NCBI GenBank assembly: GCA_903867985.1 | Contig: CAIPTO010000032.1 | Span: 1-44,685, forward strand | Length of the DNA stretch: 44,685 bases | From: an uncultured Elusimicrobia bacterium | GTDB lineage: Bacteria; Elusimicrobiota; Elusimicrobia; Elusimicrobiales; UBA9959 | Reading direction: 5' to 3' | Part shown: positions 8,135 to 16,243 of the stretch, in pieces | How positions within the stretch are numbered: position 1 is the first letter of the stretch | Layout: each line of letters begins with the position of its first letter | Program-made: the position numbers and the translations under genes | The notes under the pieces: generated by a model | What the model saw: only the letters and a program-made list of their open reading frames with translations | What the model was told of the DNA's origin: nothing | The model's database searches: none

Positions 8135-8791
8135 TTACAATCCGATCCGGCTGTCGACAAACTTCCGGACCGGGGCGTCGAGCATGCCCGGAAGATACCG
8201 GGTTATCTCCGACTGGAACAGAGCCTTGGCGGCAGGAATAACCTCTTCCTCGCTGCCCACACGGCTGTCGAAAGCTTTGCCGCACAAAGTCCCATAGATG
8301 TTGCGGGAAGCGACTTTATAATAAATATCCGTCTTTCCGCAGGGAAAAGTCCCGTAAATATTACCGGTGTCAGGCCGCACGTGGAAATCAAACTCTTTGC
8401 CGGAGATCTTCCCGTAAATATTCCCGGTATCTCCGCGCACGTAAAAATCGCTGTCTTTATCCCCCCAGCGGCCATATATATTGTTCGTCCCCTCATTGAA
8501 ATAAAAGTCGTAACTTTTATTGCCCCACTCGCCGGAATAGTTGTTGACCCTGGACGGCGCGGCCGGGGCAGGCGTTCCCTTGAAAAAAAGACTTTTGAAG
8601 GTCTCATCCTGGGATGACCCTTCGGCGACTGTCTCGCTCTGCGCCCTTACCGCCTTCGGGGTTTCAAAAGAAATATTTTCAAGCGCTGAAAGTGTGGAAG
8701 CGGATTTAATGCCGCTTAAAGCGCTTTCAGAAGCGCAGGCCGCCGATGCCGTCGCTATAGAGATTATTGCCGCGATAAAATATCTTTTCAT
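8135..8791 (-). CDS. Secreted protein with five 20-residue NIYG repeats
   Basis: 218 aa with a clear Sec signal peptide (MKRYF, hydrophobic run, ACA|S at about residue 20). Residues 84-183 are five tandem units of exactly 20 residues. They begin NYSG at 84, then NIYG at 104, 124, 144 and 164, and carry a conserved G-K/D-x-x-x-D-F/I-Y/H-x-V pattern and DTG before NIYG in the central copies. I do not recognise the family. The start at 8791 is chosen because GGAGG lies 7 bases upstream; a longer open frame reaches 8872. It is flanked by HxsC-like radical SAM genes and is the last minus-strand gene of that series, so a regular exported repeat protein here is a candidate maturation substrate. That role is inference only. 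Confidence 0.75.
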   Translation of the reverse strand: MKRYFIAAIISIATASAACASESALSGIKSASTLSALENISFETPKAVRAQSETVAEGSSQDETFKSLFFKGTPAPAAPSRVNNYSGEWGNKSYDFYFNEGTNNIYGRWGDKDSDFYVRGDTGNIYGKISGKEFDFHVRPDTGNIYGTFPCGKTDIYYKVASRNIYGTLCGKAFDSRVGSEEEVIPAAKALFQSEITRYLPGMLDAPVRKFVDSRIGL

Positions 8792-8894
8792 AAACATGCC
8801 TCCATTATGCGCAAGTGAAAACTGCCGCTGTAAATAGTATACCTCACGCGTCGGAAAGACGCAGGGGTCCAAAGCCCCCGTGATTTAGTCTTTT

Positions 8895-8919
8895 AGGCCC
8901 ATGCGCCTCTGGGCCTTTT
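8895..8919 (+). terminator. Possible terminator-like hairpin
   Basis: AGGCCCA (8895-8901) pairs perfectly with TGGGCCT (8910-8916), followed on the plus strand by TTTT. It lies between two minus-strand genes, so it would only stop antisense transcription coming from the plus-strand radical SAM gene. Function is uncertain. Confidence 0.3.
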
Positions 8920-8933
8920 GGCCCCGATGGTGG

Positions 8934-10121
8934 TTAGATTCCTTCAGGCGGAGTTTTTTTAAAGCTCCAGTAGAACTTCCCTTTGGAGAACCGACTGGAC
9001 ACAAAGCCTTTTTCTATCAGCTTCTGAGCCGAATTCATCACCGCGTTCCCGTCCGAACAATCCCTGCACAGCACTATTTTCTTTGAAAGTTTAAGCACCT
9101 CGGCCGTGGAAACCTCTTTCTTTATCTTCAGTATCTCCATCAGACAGCGCTCGTTGTCTGAAAAGAACACCTTCCCGGCCGCCGCCGCGATACCGGGCCG
9201 TCCCCCTCCGCGCTTTACCGGCTTAAAGCCTTTAAACCCCCAAATACGCACATAGTTCTCATCCACACCCTTGCAGCTTCCTTTGAGGGTGCAGCCGCGG
9301 CAAGCGGCGCCGTAAACCTTGGCCACATTGGCGTTGGCGTCCAGGTCGGTCTTCTTGCCGTCGGGGGCGGTCACAACCGTGTTGAACAGATCCAGACCTA
9401 TGGCCAGATTTTTTCGCCCTTCCAGAAAACAGGGAGGCGTATTCAGGAACAGTATTTCACCGTGCAGGCCGGCTTTCTCCATAACCTCCACGGCTTTAAT
9501 AAAGTATTTTTCGGCCGCCGGCAGGCTCACGCCTATTTTCCTCGCGTTGGCGGCCATACTGCCGATATAAACCGGATAGATGACGACAAAATTAGTTATC
9601 CCCTTTTCCACGAATGACGCAATTATTTCAGGAAGGCGGCGGTAGTTATGTTTGTTAATAAGGATGTTGGTTCCGATACGGATCTTCAGCTTGCGCAGAT
9701 TCTCAATGCCCTTAACGGCTTTGAGCCAGGCGCCGGGAACCCCCACAAGCCCGTCGTGAACTGACGGCTCGTCGGTGGTGAACGAAAATTTGCAAAAGGT
9801 CAACCCGGCTTTGACCAGGGCGGCGCAAAAAGCGGGGTCAGACAGCTTTATTCCGTTGGTCTGCACCCGGATGAACTTGAATCCGACCGACCGCCCCAGA
9901 GACACTATTTTCAGGATATCAGGCCTTATAAGCGGCTCCCCGCCGGTAAAACCCAGCCGGCGGTAGCCGGCCCTGAAGGAGGAATAGATGTTCCTGGCTA
10001 TTGTCCCGAAATCAGCGTTCAGGGATTTATCAAACGAGCCCTGCGAACAAAAAGAACATTTCGCGTTGCAGTTGTAATTAAGTATCAACTCGTAGCACTT
10101 TGAATTTTTCTTTTCAGACAT
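8934..10121 (-). CDS. HxsC-like radical SAM protein with C-terminal winged-helix-like domain
   Basis: 395 aa. Radical SAM cluster at C18/C22/C25 and GGEP at 60-63. TPPCFLEG and the CRGC...C pattern (C-x2-C-x5-C, then G and Tyr) mark the same auxiliary-cluster subfamily as the neighbours. Residues from about 325 to 395 look like a small helix-turn-helix/winged-helix module (heptad-like helices and a KGKFYWSFKK beta-wing-like end), absent from the other copies; this could bind a peptide or DNA. The start has no Shine-Dalgarno (TTAAATTTATG), and a repeat element sits directly upstream. It is likely co-transcribed with the 10192-11130 gene. Confidence 0.85.
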   Translation of the reverse strand: MSEKKNSKCYELILNYNCNAKCSFCSQGSFDKSLNADFGTIARNIYSSFRAGYRRLGFTGGEPLIRPDILKIVSLGRSVGFKFIRVQTNGIKLSDPAFCAALVKAGLTFCKFSFTTDEPSVHDGLVGVPGAWLKAVKGIENLRKLKIRIGTNILINKHNYRRLPEIIASFVEKGITNFVVIYPVYIGSMAANARKIGVSLPAAEKYFIKAVEVMEKAGLHGEILFLNTPPCFLEGRKNLAIGLDLFNTVVTAPDGKKTDLDANANVAKVYGAACRGCTLKGSCKGVDENYVRIWGFKGFKPVKRGGGRPGIAAAAGKVFFSDNERCLMEILKIKKEVSTAEVLKLSKKIVLCRDCSDGNAVMNSAQKLIEKGFVSSRFSKGKFYWSFKKTPPEGI

Positions 10122-10130
10122 AAATTTAAT

Positions 10131-10206
10131 GTTAGAGGATTAGAGGACTGGAGGATTGGAAGATTAGTCAATAAAGGACCTCTTACATACTCTAATCCTC
10201 TAGTCC
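10131..10206. repeat. Intergenic repeat element (AGAGGACTGGAGGATTGG family)
   Basis: Contains TTAGAGGATTAGAGGACTGG-type words and, inverted, TCTAATCCTCTAGTCCTAT. The 18-base word AGAGGACTGGAGGATTGG recurs exactly at about 26874-26891 after fabZ, and a degenerate form lies before the skp-like gene (about 23326). The element supplies the last codons and stop of the 10192-11130 gene. Confidence 0.7.
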
Positions 10207-11130
10207 TATCGGCCTCAGCTCCCCGTCTCCGTAATGCTTCAGATATTCAACCCATATGCCTTCACAGACGTGCAGGCGCGCGCAGCCTTTACAGGCGGCC
10301 GTGCGCCGTCTGCCGACGGCGCTCCGCGAACCGATGGCATCCGTGTTTTTAAAATCAGGCGCCCAGTGTTCGGTCAGAAAATTTACCCGCTCGTTCATCT
10401 CGCTTATCTGCGCCTCATAACCTTTAAAATGGCATAGGGGGACATAGCGGACCTTCCACTGATCAAAACCGGCGGCGAGACCTATCCTGAGCGCGGCGCG
10501 CATGTGCGGCGCAGCCGCCGATATTCTGGGCACCAGTTCGTCGAAATCGTTCCGGGCGCCTCCGTAATTGGGATCCACGAATATATACTCCACGTTGCGG
10601 ATCCCCAGCCTGACATAAAGCCTGGCTATTGCCGGCAGCGAGCGCATATTGCCTTTGACCACTGTGGTATTGCCGCTTATCCGCCTGAACCCCAGCTTTT
10701 TAAGGTTGACCAGTCCCTTCTTCAGCTCCGCGAAGCTGCCCGGACTGGCGGTCATTTTGTCGTGCACCGCGGCAGAAGGCCCGTGTATCGAAAAGATAAG
10801 TTCATTTATTCCCGCTCCGACGATCGCTCCGGCCATGGATATATCAGAAAACACCCGGCCGTTTGTGGCGCAAACCACTTCGCGTATGCCTATATCCTTG
10901 GCGGCGCGGACCAGGGCCGTAAAATCCGGCCTTATCGTGGCTTCTCCGCCGATGATCTCAAGGATATCCGCGCCTTTTTTTTTGGCCGCGTAGACAGAAG
11001 CCAGCAGCTCCTTGGTGGTCCGCCCCCGCAGGCCCCGTTTGTCCGCGCCGATGCAGAACACACAGCGGTTACTGCACGCGTACCCGGTGAACAGCACTAT
11101 TTTCAGCATCTTGGCGTTTTCGTTTGTCAT
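10192..11130 (-). CDS. HxsC-like radical SAM protein
   Basis: 312 aa. Radical SAM cluster at C19/C23/C26; GGEAT (61-65) replaces the usual GGEP. VPLCHFKG and C280-x2-C283-x5-C289, followed by an EYLKHYGDGELRP segment, closely resemble the C-terminal end of the HxsC-like protein at 12281-13168 (EYYKEFGDAELK). The ATG overlaps the stop of the A24 peptidase-like gene (ATGA), indicating translational coupling. The last residues (GLED) are encoded inside an intergenic repeat element, so the C-terminus may have been remodelled by that element. Confidence 0.85.
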   Translation of the reverse strand: MTNENAKMLKIVLFTGYACSNRCVFCIGADKRGLRGRTTKELLASVYAAKKKGADILEIIGGEATIRPDFTALVRAAKDIGIREVVCATNGRVFSDISMAGAIVGAGINELIFSIHGPSAAVHDKMTASPGSFAELKKGLVNLKKLGFRRISGNTTVVKGNMRSLPAIARLYVRLGIRNVEYIFVDPNYGGARNDFDELVPRISAAAPHMRAALRIGLAAGFDQWKVRYVPLCHFKGYEAQISEMNERVNFLTEHWAPDFKNTDAIGSRSAVGRRRTAACKGCARLHVCEGIWVEYLKHYGDGELRPIGLED

Positions 11131-12284
11131 TTAAGAAGGTGCACGATGTTTTTATCGAAGAGAAGCGAAATAACCGCCCCGGCGAATATCCATAACGCGA
11201 AAGGCCGGCCGCGCATCACTTCTATCTTCGGGTCCGGCATGGTCATCTTAGCCATCCAGTCTTTTATGATCTGGATCTGTTCAGCTGTAAGGCCGTCCTT
11301 AAAACAATCGTCGAACGCTCCCTCAAAAACCGGGTTCTGCCTGAAGGTCTGCGCCGTTTTGGGCAGAAGTATCATGCCCGGTTCCAGTTCGGAGGCCTTA
11401 AGGTACAGCGTGTCTTTGTTTTCAATCAGAGCCTCCAGGACGAACCGCCCTACAAAAAGCAACAGACTGAACTTGACGACGTTACCCATTGCGTAGAACA
11501 CAAGGCTGACCAGCCTATCGTAAAAATAAAAATATCCTACGAAAAAATAAATGACATAACACGCCGTAGTAACATAAAGCCATTTCTTGCTCTGAAAGAC
11601 CGAACCGATCTTATCCCAGAGAAAGAACAGAAAAAAGTAAATGATGTCCGGGCGGGCCAGAAATCTGGACAACAAGTGCCGGCTTTCAGCGTTCATTATC
11701 TGCTGCAGCAGGAACAAAAACGTCATATTGGCCAGATACGCCGTTATCAGCCATCCGTTCTTCTTGTTATCACCGGCCATACTTTTCATCCTGACTTTCA
11801 GGTCGGACCACATACTTTTTAAAAAATCTCCAAGGCTGGCCTGCGCCAGACCGGAGGCGATAAAAGCGCCTATTGTCACCAGCGCTGCCGCGACGAAGAT
11901 ATTTATCAGCAGGCTCAGGAACATGTAATTTGGGAAATTCTTAATATAGGGGTTTATCAGCGGCAGCCAGGCCGCGACCAATATAAAGAACTTGGCGTCA
12001 CCCGCCGGCCAGATCTCGGAATACCAGAGTATCACTCCGGCCAGGACCGCCCAGAAGAAATGCGTGCACCACATGAGATAGAAATTCCAGGTCAGGTAAC
12101 TGGTCGCAGAACCGACTGAACCCTGATAGGTGTTCAGCATCATGACTCCCAGAGCCAGCAGTATCAGCTTGGCTCCGAGCGCCACCCTGGCGTTGGGGAT
12201 CTTCTTTGTGGCGATGTCGATATTTACAATACCCACGGCCCATATGACGAACACAGCCAGACATGAGAGACTGAAAAACTTCAT
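11127..12284 (-). CDS. A24 prepilin-peptidase-like polytopic membrane protein
   Basis: 385 aa integral membrane protein. The two aspartates of the A24 (type IV prepilin peptidase/CpaA-TadV/FlaK) family are visible: D23 in NIDIATKKIPN and D96 in the AGDAKFF motif. The A24 core takes roughly the first 160 residues. The remaining 220 add a loop region and several more hydrophobic segments, much longer than CpaA-type enzymes. There is no N-terminal cytoplasmic Cys domain as in PilD. The ATG overlaps the stop of the HxsC-like gene, and its own stop overlaps the next radical SAM ATG. It is therefore part of the maturation operon, and could cleave or anchor the exported YYPAPYGGY proteins; this is inference. 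Confidence 0.8.
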   Translation of the reverse strand: MKFFSLSCLAVFVIWAVGIVNIDIATKKIPNARVALGAKLILLALGVMMLNTYQGSVGSATSYLTWNFYLMWCTHFFWAVLAGVILWYSEIWPAGDAKFFILVAAWLPLINPYIKNFPNYMFLSLLINIFVAAALVTIGAFIASGLAQASLGDFLKSMWSDLKVRMKSMAGDNKKNGWLITAYLANMTFLFLLQQIMNAESRHLLSRFLARPDIIYFFLFFLWDKIGSVFQSKKWLYVTTACYVIYFFVGYFYFYDRLVSLVFYAMGNVVKFSLLLFVGRFVLEALIENKDTLYLKASELEPGMILLPKTAQTFRQNPVFEGAFDDCFKDGLTAEQIQIIKDWMAKMTMPDPKIEVMRGRPFALWIFAGAVISLLFDKNIVHLLK

Positions 12285-13168
12285 AAAGTTTTAAGCTCCG
12301 CGTCTCCGAATTCTTTGTAGTATTCCATCATGAGACCCAGACACTTTTTTCTGGCTTTACACCCCTCGCATTTTTTTGTGTAGATCCGGTCTTCGGCCGG
12401 CAGTGTTATCCAGCACCGGCTCCGCAGTTTGTTTTTTATCAGGCATAGCGGGAAATGATAGAGCCTGAGATCCGGAAAGTTTTCTATAAGCGGAGCGGCG
12501 GCGTTGATCACCCTGGCCGAATCGGAAAGCCTGAGCGCGAGGCTTTTATGGTTTTTGAGCGACATTCCCTCTATCTCGTAATGGATGACCACCACCCGGC
12601 ATCTGCCGGGGAACGGAAATTTTTTTTGCAGAAATAACAGCGTCTTTGAAAATTCTTTGATGTTGAGACGATGCAGGACCAGCCTTATCTCCAGAAAAAC
12701 GCCTTCCGGCCCCGCCAGCAGATTCTCCAGGCCGCCGACCGTTTCCCGAAAGGCGCCGGTGACTCCGGCCACCTTGTCGTGAACCCGTGAGGAAGCCGCG
12801 TGCAGGGGGACGGCGACTGTCAGACGCGAACCGGCCATATTCAGAAACCGCCGCGTAAAATCCTTATCCGCGAAACGCCGGCCGTTGGAAAGCAGCGTAA
12901 TGCTGACTCCTGGCAGCCTTCTTTTGAAATAAGCCAGCAGCCTGAAAAAATCCGGGTGCAGCGTGGGTTCGCCGCCCGTAAGGCTTAAGAAATCCGCTTT
13001 ATCGTTGTTTTTGAGATAGACAGGACCGAGGCCCTTGAGATAGCTTTCCAGTTTTTTTATCTGGCTTTTCAGACCGTAAAGCGCGGCTTCCTGAGCGGCG
13101 AATTCCGGCAGGTTGGTGCACATGACGCACTTGTTGTTGCACTTATTCCAAAACGGTATGTCTGGCAT
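12281..13168 (-). CDS. HxsC-like radical SAM maturase
   Basis: 295 aa. Radical SAM cluster at C10/C14/C17, GGEP at 65-68. The LSLTGGEPTLHPDF, LLSNGRRFAD, AVPLHAA and EIRLVLHR segments, then FPLCL and the terminal C267-x2-C270-x5-C276, follow the HxsC maturase of His-Xaa-Ser systems as I remember it. HxsB- and HxsD-like genes lie directly upstream, which strengthens the call. HxsC family proteins usually have a longer N-terminus before the cluster; here it begins almost at the cluster. No Shine-Dalgarno precedes the ATG (TAATATTTATG), unlike its 4-base coupled downstream neighbour. Confidence 0.85.
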   Translation of the reverse strand: MPDIPFWNKCNNKCVMCTNLPEFAAQEAALYGLKSQIKKLESYLKGLGPVYLKNNDKADFLSLTGGEPTLHPDFFRLLAYFKRRLPGVSITLLSNGRRFADKDFTRRFLNMAGSRLTVAVPLHAASSRVHDKVAGVTGAFRETVGGLENLLAGPEGVFLEIRLVLHRLNIKEFSKTLLFLQKKFPFPGRCRVVVIHYEIEGMSLKNHKSLALRLSDSARVINAAAPLIENFPDLRLYHFPLCLIKNKLRSRCWITLPAEDRIYTKKCEGCKARKKCLGLMMEYYKEFGDAELKTL

Positions 13169-13268
13169 AAATATTACGGGGCATAAAGCGGAAAGAGTTA
13201 AGCGGGACTTCTTTGCGGCCGATCGCCGACCATCGCGCCATCTGACTGTCGCAGCGCCGAGCCAGCCG

Positions 13269-13562
13269 TCAGCCCTTTTTTCCGGCGGCCGAAAGCAGGG
13301 CCTTGGTGACGATAATGCCGGCGATCTTGGAATTTTTTTTTGCCAGGTCGATGCGGCACTGCTGGTTCAAAACCTCGTTCATAAACTCTGCGGCGGTTAA
13401 GTCCGCGGATCGGGCGCCGATAAGGACTTGCGAAACGCCTTTACCGGGCTTGATCTTTACAGCGGCTCTGCCGGAAAATACGAAGGCGGCCAATTTTACG
13501 GCCTCAGGGCAATAGATCCCGTTATCCAGGATAAGTTTTTTTTCAGGAAGTGAAGTCTTCAT
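13269..13562 (-). CDS. HxsD-like protein (copy 1)
   Basis: 97 aa. YCPEAVKLAAFVF (17-29) and EFMNEVLNQQCR (59-70), then IIVTKALL, match the conserved pattern of HxsD, the small partner of HxsB/HxsC maturases whose hallmark is a LLNDYxLRE-like stretch. It probably binds the substrate or maturase; no enzyme motif is seen. The start at 13562 overlaps the HxsB-like stop (ATGA); an upstream in-frame ATG at 13574 would overlap more. A 100-base gap then separates it from the HxsC-like gene. Confidence 0.75.
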   Translation of the reverse strand: MKTSLPEKKLILDNGIYCPEAVKLAAFVFSGRAAVKIKPGKGVSQVLIGARSADLTAAEFMNEVLNQQCRIDLAKKNSKIAGIIVTKALLSAAGKKG

Positions 13563-15016
13563 TTTGTCACCCATTTGTTAAGTATCTCCGCGTTACCGGG
13601 ACTTTTCAGAAGCGTGAAAAGCGTATCCAATATGCCCTTAAAAAGCCCGCAGCGGTCGTTTGAGGGAATATTACCCCACAGGGACCCCTGAACCTCGTAA
13701 TTATACACGGGGCACACGCCGCAATAGGGCTTATAAGCGCAGCGGGCGCAGGCCGGCTGGGCCTCCAGGTTCGATGAAACAACGCAGACCTTGGTGACCG
13801 GGTCGGTCATCACCTTTTTATAACTATCCTTAAACACATTGCCTATGCGGAAGATATCGTCTCCCTCCCAGCCCACCATGCGGCCTTCGTCGCAGGTATA
13901 CAGGTCGCCGTTATGATTGTAAGCTATCTGGCCGATGGCAGCGCCGCAGGGACAGCGCGCGTCCAGGTAGCCCGGGTCCTGTAAATTCACTATCTTGTCC
14001 AGCATCATGGTGGCCATTTTCTCACGGATGACCACGCCGCGGCGGTTAAGCTTCAGCATATAATCAAGGCTCTTGAGGTAGAACTTCGCGAAATCCGCGG
14101 CGTCGTAGCCGATGGTGCCCCAGAGTTTCCTCGCATAACCGATGGGCGCGAGCGGCCTGACGAATATATCTTCCAGGCCCAGCCTTACATACTCGTCTAT
14201 AATTTCCTTATGCCGCGGCAGCGAATATTTTGAAACGGTAAGCAGAGCGCTCGGCTTGAAAACCCGGTACTCCGGAACCTGTTTTTTGCACCGTTTCTGA
14301 AAATACTTTATCCATTTTACCGTGTCGGAGTGGGAATTCCCGGATGAACAGATCCTGTTCTTATCGTGCAGATTTTTCGGGCCGTCAAGCGAAGTGCACA
14401 GAGAAACCTCGTTTTTGAGGAGAAAATCGGCCTTCTCTTCGGTCATGAGGCTGAAATTAGAAACCAGCGCTAATTTTAATTCTTTGCCCGCCGTCCCGGA
14501 TCTTTTACGCGCGTATTCCACCGCGCCCTTAAGCACTTCCCAATTCAGCAGCGGCTCTCCGCCCTGGAATTCTATGGTTATTCCCGGGTTGGGGGAATTA
14601 AAAGCGAAATCCACGCTTTTACGCGCGGTCGCGAGATTCATGTCGGTCTTCTTGTCGCCCACGCCGGCCGCGCTGGACTGGCAGTAAAGGCATTTATGAT
14701 TGCACCTGAGCGTCATCACAAGGATATGCAGGCCGGGGCCGTAATTCAGATAGGCGTTTTTCTTTTTCCATTTCGCGGCCAGATCGTTAAAATCCAGGCG
14801 GTTCCGGATGAACCCTTTTACCGCCAGCTCCGCGAAAAGGGGATGGAGCTCGGTCATCCCGCCGGCCGTAACCAGCGCGAAATCCTTTTCTTTAAGCCAC
14901 GCGTGATGGCCTGAATCGTTGGTGAGCAGATAATTAGAACCTATTTTCCGCCACAGGGCCTGCGGCAGCACGGAAGTCATCTTTTTACTTTTTTTTGCGG
15001 CCGTTTTTTGAGCCAT
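13559..15016 (-). CDS. HxsB-like radical SAM/SPASM maturase (copy 2)
   Basis: 485 aa paralogue of the 162-1610 protein. Radical SAM cluster at C105/C109/C112, GGEP at 152-155, SPASM-type cysteines clustered between about 355 and 455, including CPCGAAIGQ, YTCDEGRM and PYCGVCPV. The N-terminal LLTNDSGHH segment is typical of HxsB. It is flanked on both sides by HxsD-like genes and overlaps both reading frames slightly, so the HxsD-HxsB-HxsD block is a tight translational unit. A Lys-rich N-terminus precedes an internal Met at residue 13 that could also be the start. Expected to use SAM to modify a side chain or backbone of an exported substrate. Confidence 0.88.
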   Translation of the reverse strand: MAQKTAAKKSKKMTSVLPQALWRKIGSNYLLTNDSGHHAWLKEKDFALVTAGGMTELHPLFAELAVKGFIRNRLDFNDLAAKWKKKNAYLNYGPGLHILVMTLRCNHKCLYCQSSAAGVGDKKTDMNLATARKSVDFAFNSPNPGITIEFQGGEPLLNWEVLKGAVEYARKRSGTAGKELKLALVSNFSLMTEEKADFLLKNEVSLCTSLDGPKNLHDKNRICSSGNSHSDTVKWIKYFQKRCKKQVPEYRVFKPSALLTVSKYSLPRHKEIIDEYVRLGLEDIFVRPLAPIGYARKLWGTIGYDAADFAKFYLKSLDYMLKLNRRGVVIREKMATMMLDKIVNLQDPGYLDARCPCGAAIGQIAYNHNGDLYTCDEGRMVGWEGDDIFRIGNVFKDSYKKVMTDPVTKVCVVSSNLEAQPACARCAYKPYCGVCPVYNYEVQGSLWGNIPSNDRCGLFKGILDTLFTLLKSPGNAEILNKWVTK

Positions 15017-15455
15017 ATTTTTCTTCCCATGTCCTTGTGATCCCGAGCGGGTCTTTGGTCTTATTCCCGGCGGATTCCTTCTTTATCTCGCCCTCAACCT
15101 GCGCTATCAAATCATCCAGTTCCTTCTCCTGCTCCGGAGTAAGGCCGGAGTCTTCCTGCCTGACGCCGGCCGGAACTTCCTCGTAGGCCAGCGCTTTCAG
15201 GATCATAAATTCCCTCAGATCGCGGTTGGCATCGAAAATAGAGGCGCGCAGTTTTTCATCCTTAAGCTCTTCCTTAAAGCGCGCGCTGACATTTTTCGCG
15301 GCGGCGGTCTTGGGTGTGAATTCCACGACCACGCAGCCAACCGCCGGTTTTATAAAAACATACGCCGCGTCGCTTACGGCGTACGCGGCATAGCGGACGG
15401 CATCAAGATTATAGTCCTTCGCATTTACTTTCACGCTCAAATTTATTTTAGTCAA
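14985..15455 (-). CDS. HxsD-like protein with acidic/charged tail (copy 2)
   Basis: 156 aa from a TTG start at 15455, chosen because AAAGGAG (15468-15462) lies 6 bases upstream; the longer GTG start at 15521 would run into the preceding gene and adds residues unlike the family. YNLDAVRYAAYAV (15-27) and RFKEELKDEKLR (59-70) followed by FMILKAL correspond to the two HxsD signatures at the same spacing as in copy 1. The last 65 residues are a charged, probably helical tail absent from copy 1. It lies between a YYPAPYGGY protein gene and the HxsB-like gene, so it may be the adaptor that presents that substrate. Confidence 0.7.
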   Translation of the reverse strand: MTKINLSVKVNAKDYNLDAVRYAAYAVSDAAYVFIKPAVGCVVVEFTPKTAAAKNVSARFKEELKDEKLRASIFDANRDLREFMILKALAYEEVPAGVRQEDSGLTPEQEKELDDLIAQVEGEIKKESAGNKTKDPLGITRTWEEKYGSKNGRKKK

Positions 15456-15492
15456 ACCACGCTCCTTTAACGGCCGGCTGGCCGTCAGCCGC

Positions 15493-16200
15493 TCAATTAA
15501 ATCTGCAACAAACCTTGACACCGCTGCGGGTGTAGGGCATGCTTACATATGTACCCACTCCAGCCGCTCCGTTCTTGTATAGAAATCCACTGACATACCC
15601 GCTGGAGTCGGGGAGAAAGCCGACCATCTGCTTGCGGACGACCCCGTCAGAGTCGGCCGGGCAGGACGCTGTATAGGCGACGCGGCTGCAGGCGTCTTGT
15701 ATAACCCCGGTAAGCGAAAAATCGCCGACAGCCTCAAGGCGGCCCGCCTGGGCCAGCCACAGCCTGGCTGAATAATCCTGCGCCATATTCTGGCTGAAAT
15801 CAACGTGCGGGAAGCCGCCCGACCCGCCCAACTCTATTGAGCCGCCTTGATCGGCAGTCAGGGCGCCGCGGCCGACTCCCCACCGCATTCCAGCGGAAGT
15901 GCTTATAGCGCCGTCCCCAACTTCCAATTTAACAGTCGCGTCACGCCGGTTGCCGGTGCCGTTATAGCCGGCGCCGACATTTATGTAATTGGCGACCCCG
16001 CCATCCCTGGCCAGCAGGGTCTGGCCGGTAGTCAGGAGGGCGGCGTATCCCCCGTAAGGCGCCGGATAATAAGTCGTCAGGGTCAAAGTCTCAGATCCGA
16101 GAAAACCGGGATGCCAGGCCAGAAAAAAAGCGGTCAGGATAAAAAGCGCTTTTCTCCTGGTCAGCCTCAACCGCAAGGTCAGGATATTCTCGTTTTCCAT
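15493..16200 (-). CDS. Exported YYPAPYGGY protein 1 (candidate maturation substrate)
   Basis: 235 aa. An Arg/Lys-rich lead and a hydrophobic segment (about 17-35, containing AWHP) are followed by SETLTLTTYYPAPYGGY, with YYPAPYGGY at 44-52. The middle has a GGSIELGG...DFSQN...DYSARLWL pattern recalling receptor-binding domains of tail fibres and pilus-tip PilV-like proteins. The C-terminal quarter has a CSR...C pair and ends VCCRFN. It is very similar to the next gene up to the CSRV motif, then diverges. The start at 16200 has AAGGGG upstream; a longer frame reaches 16230. Position at the head of the HxsD/B/C operon suggests it is processed by those enzymes (inference). Confidence 0.75.
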   Translation of the reverse strand: MENENILTLRLRLTRRKALFILTAFFLAWHPGFLGSETLTLTTYYPAPYGGYAALLTTGQTLLARDGGVANYINVGAGYNGTGNRRDATVKLEVGDGAISTSAGMRWGVGRGALTADQGGSIELGGSGGFPHVDFSQNMAQDYSARLWLAQAGRLEAVGDFSLTGVIQDACSRVAYTASCPADSDGVVRKQMVGFLPDSSGYVSGFLYKNGAAGVGTYVSMPYTRSGVKVCCRFN

Positions 16201-16243
16201 AAGGCCCCTTGCCCTGAAACCCGCTAACACGCTCGCCTGCTGA

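Noticed and set aside
10504-11496. 330-codon plus-strand frame opposite a radical SAM gene and the A24 gene
   Set aside because: It crosses two real genes on the other strand that have clear catalytic motifs.
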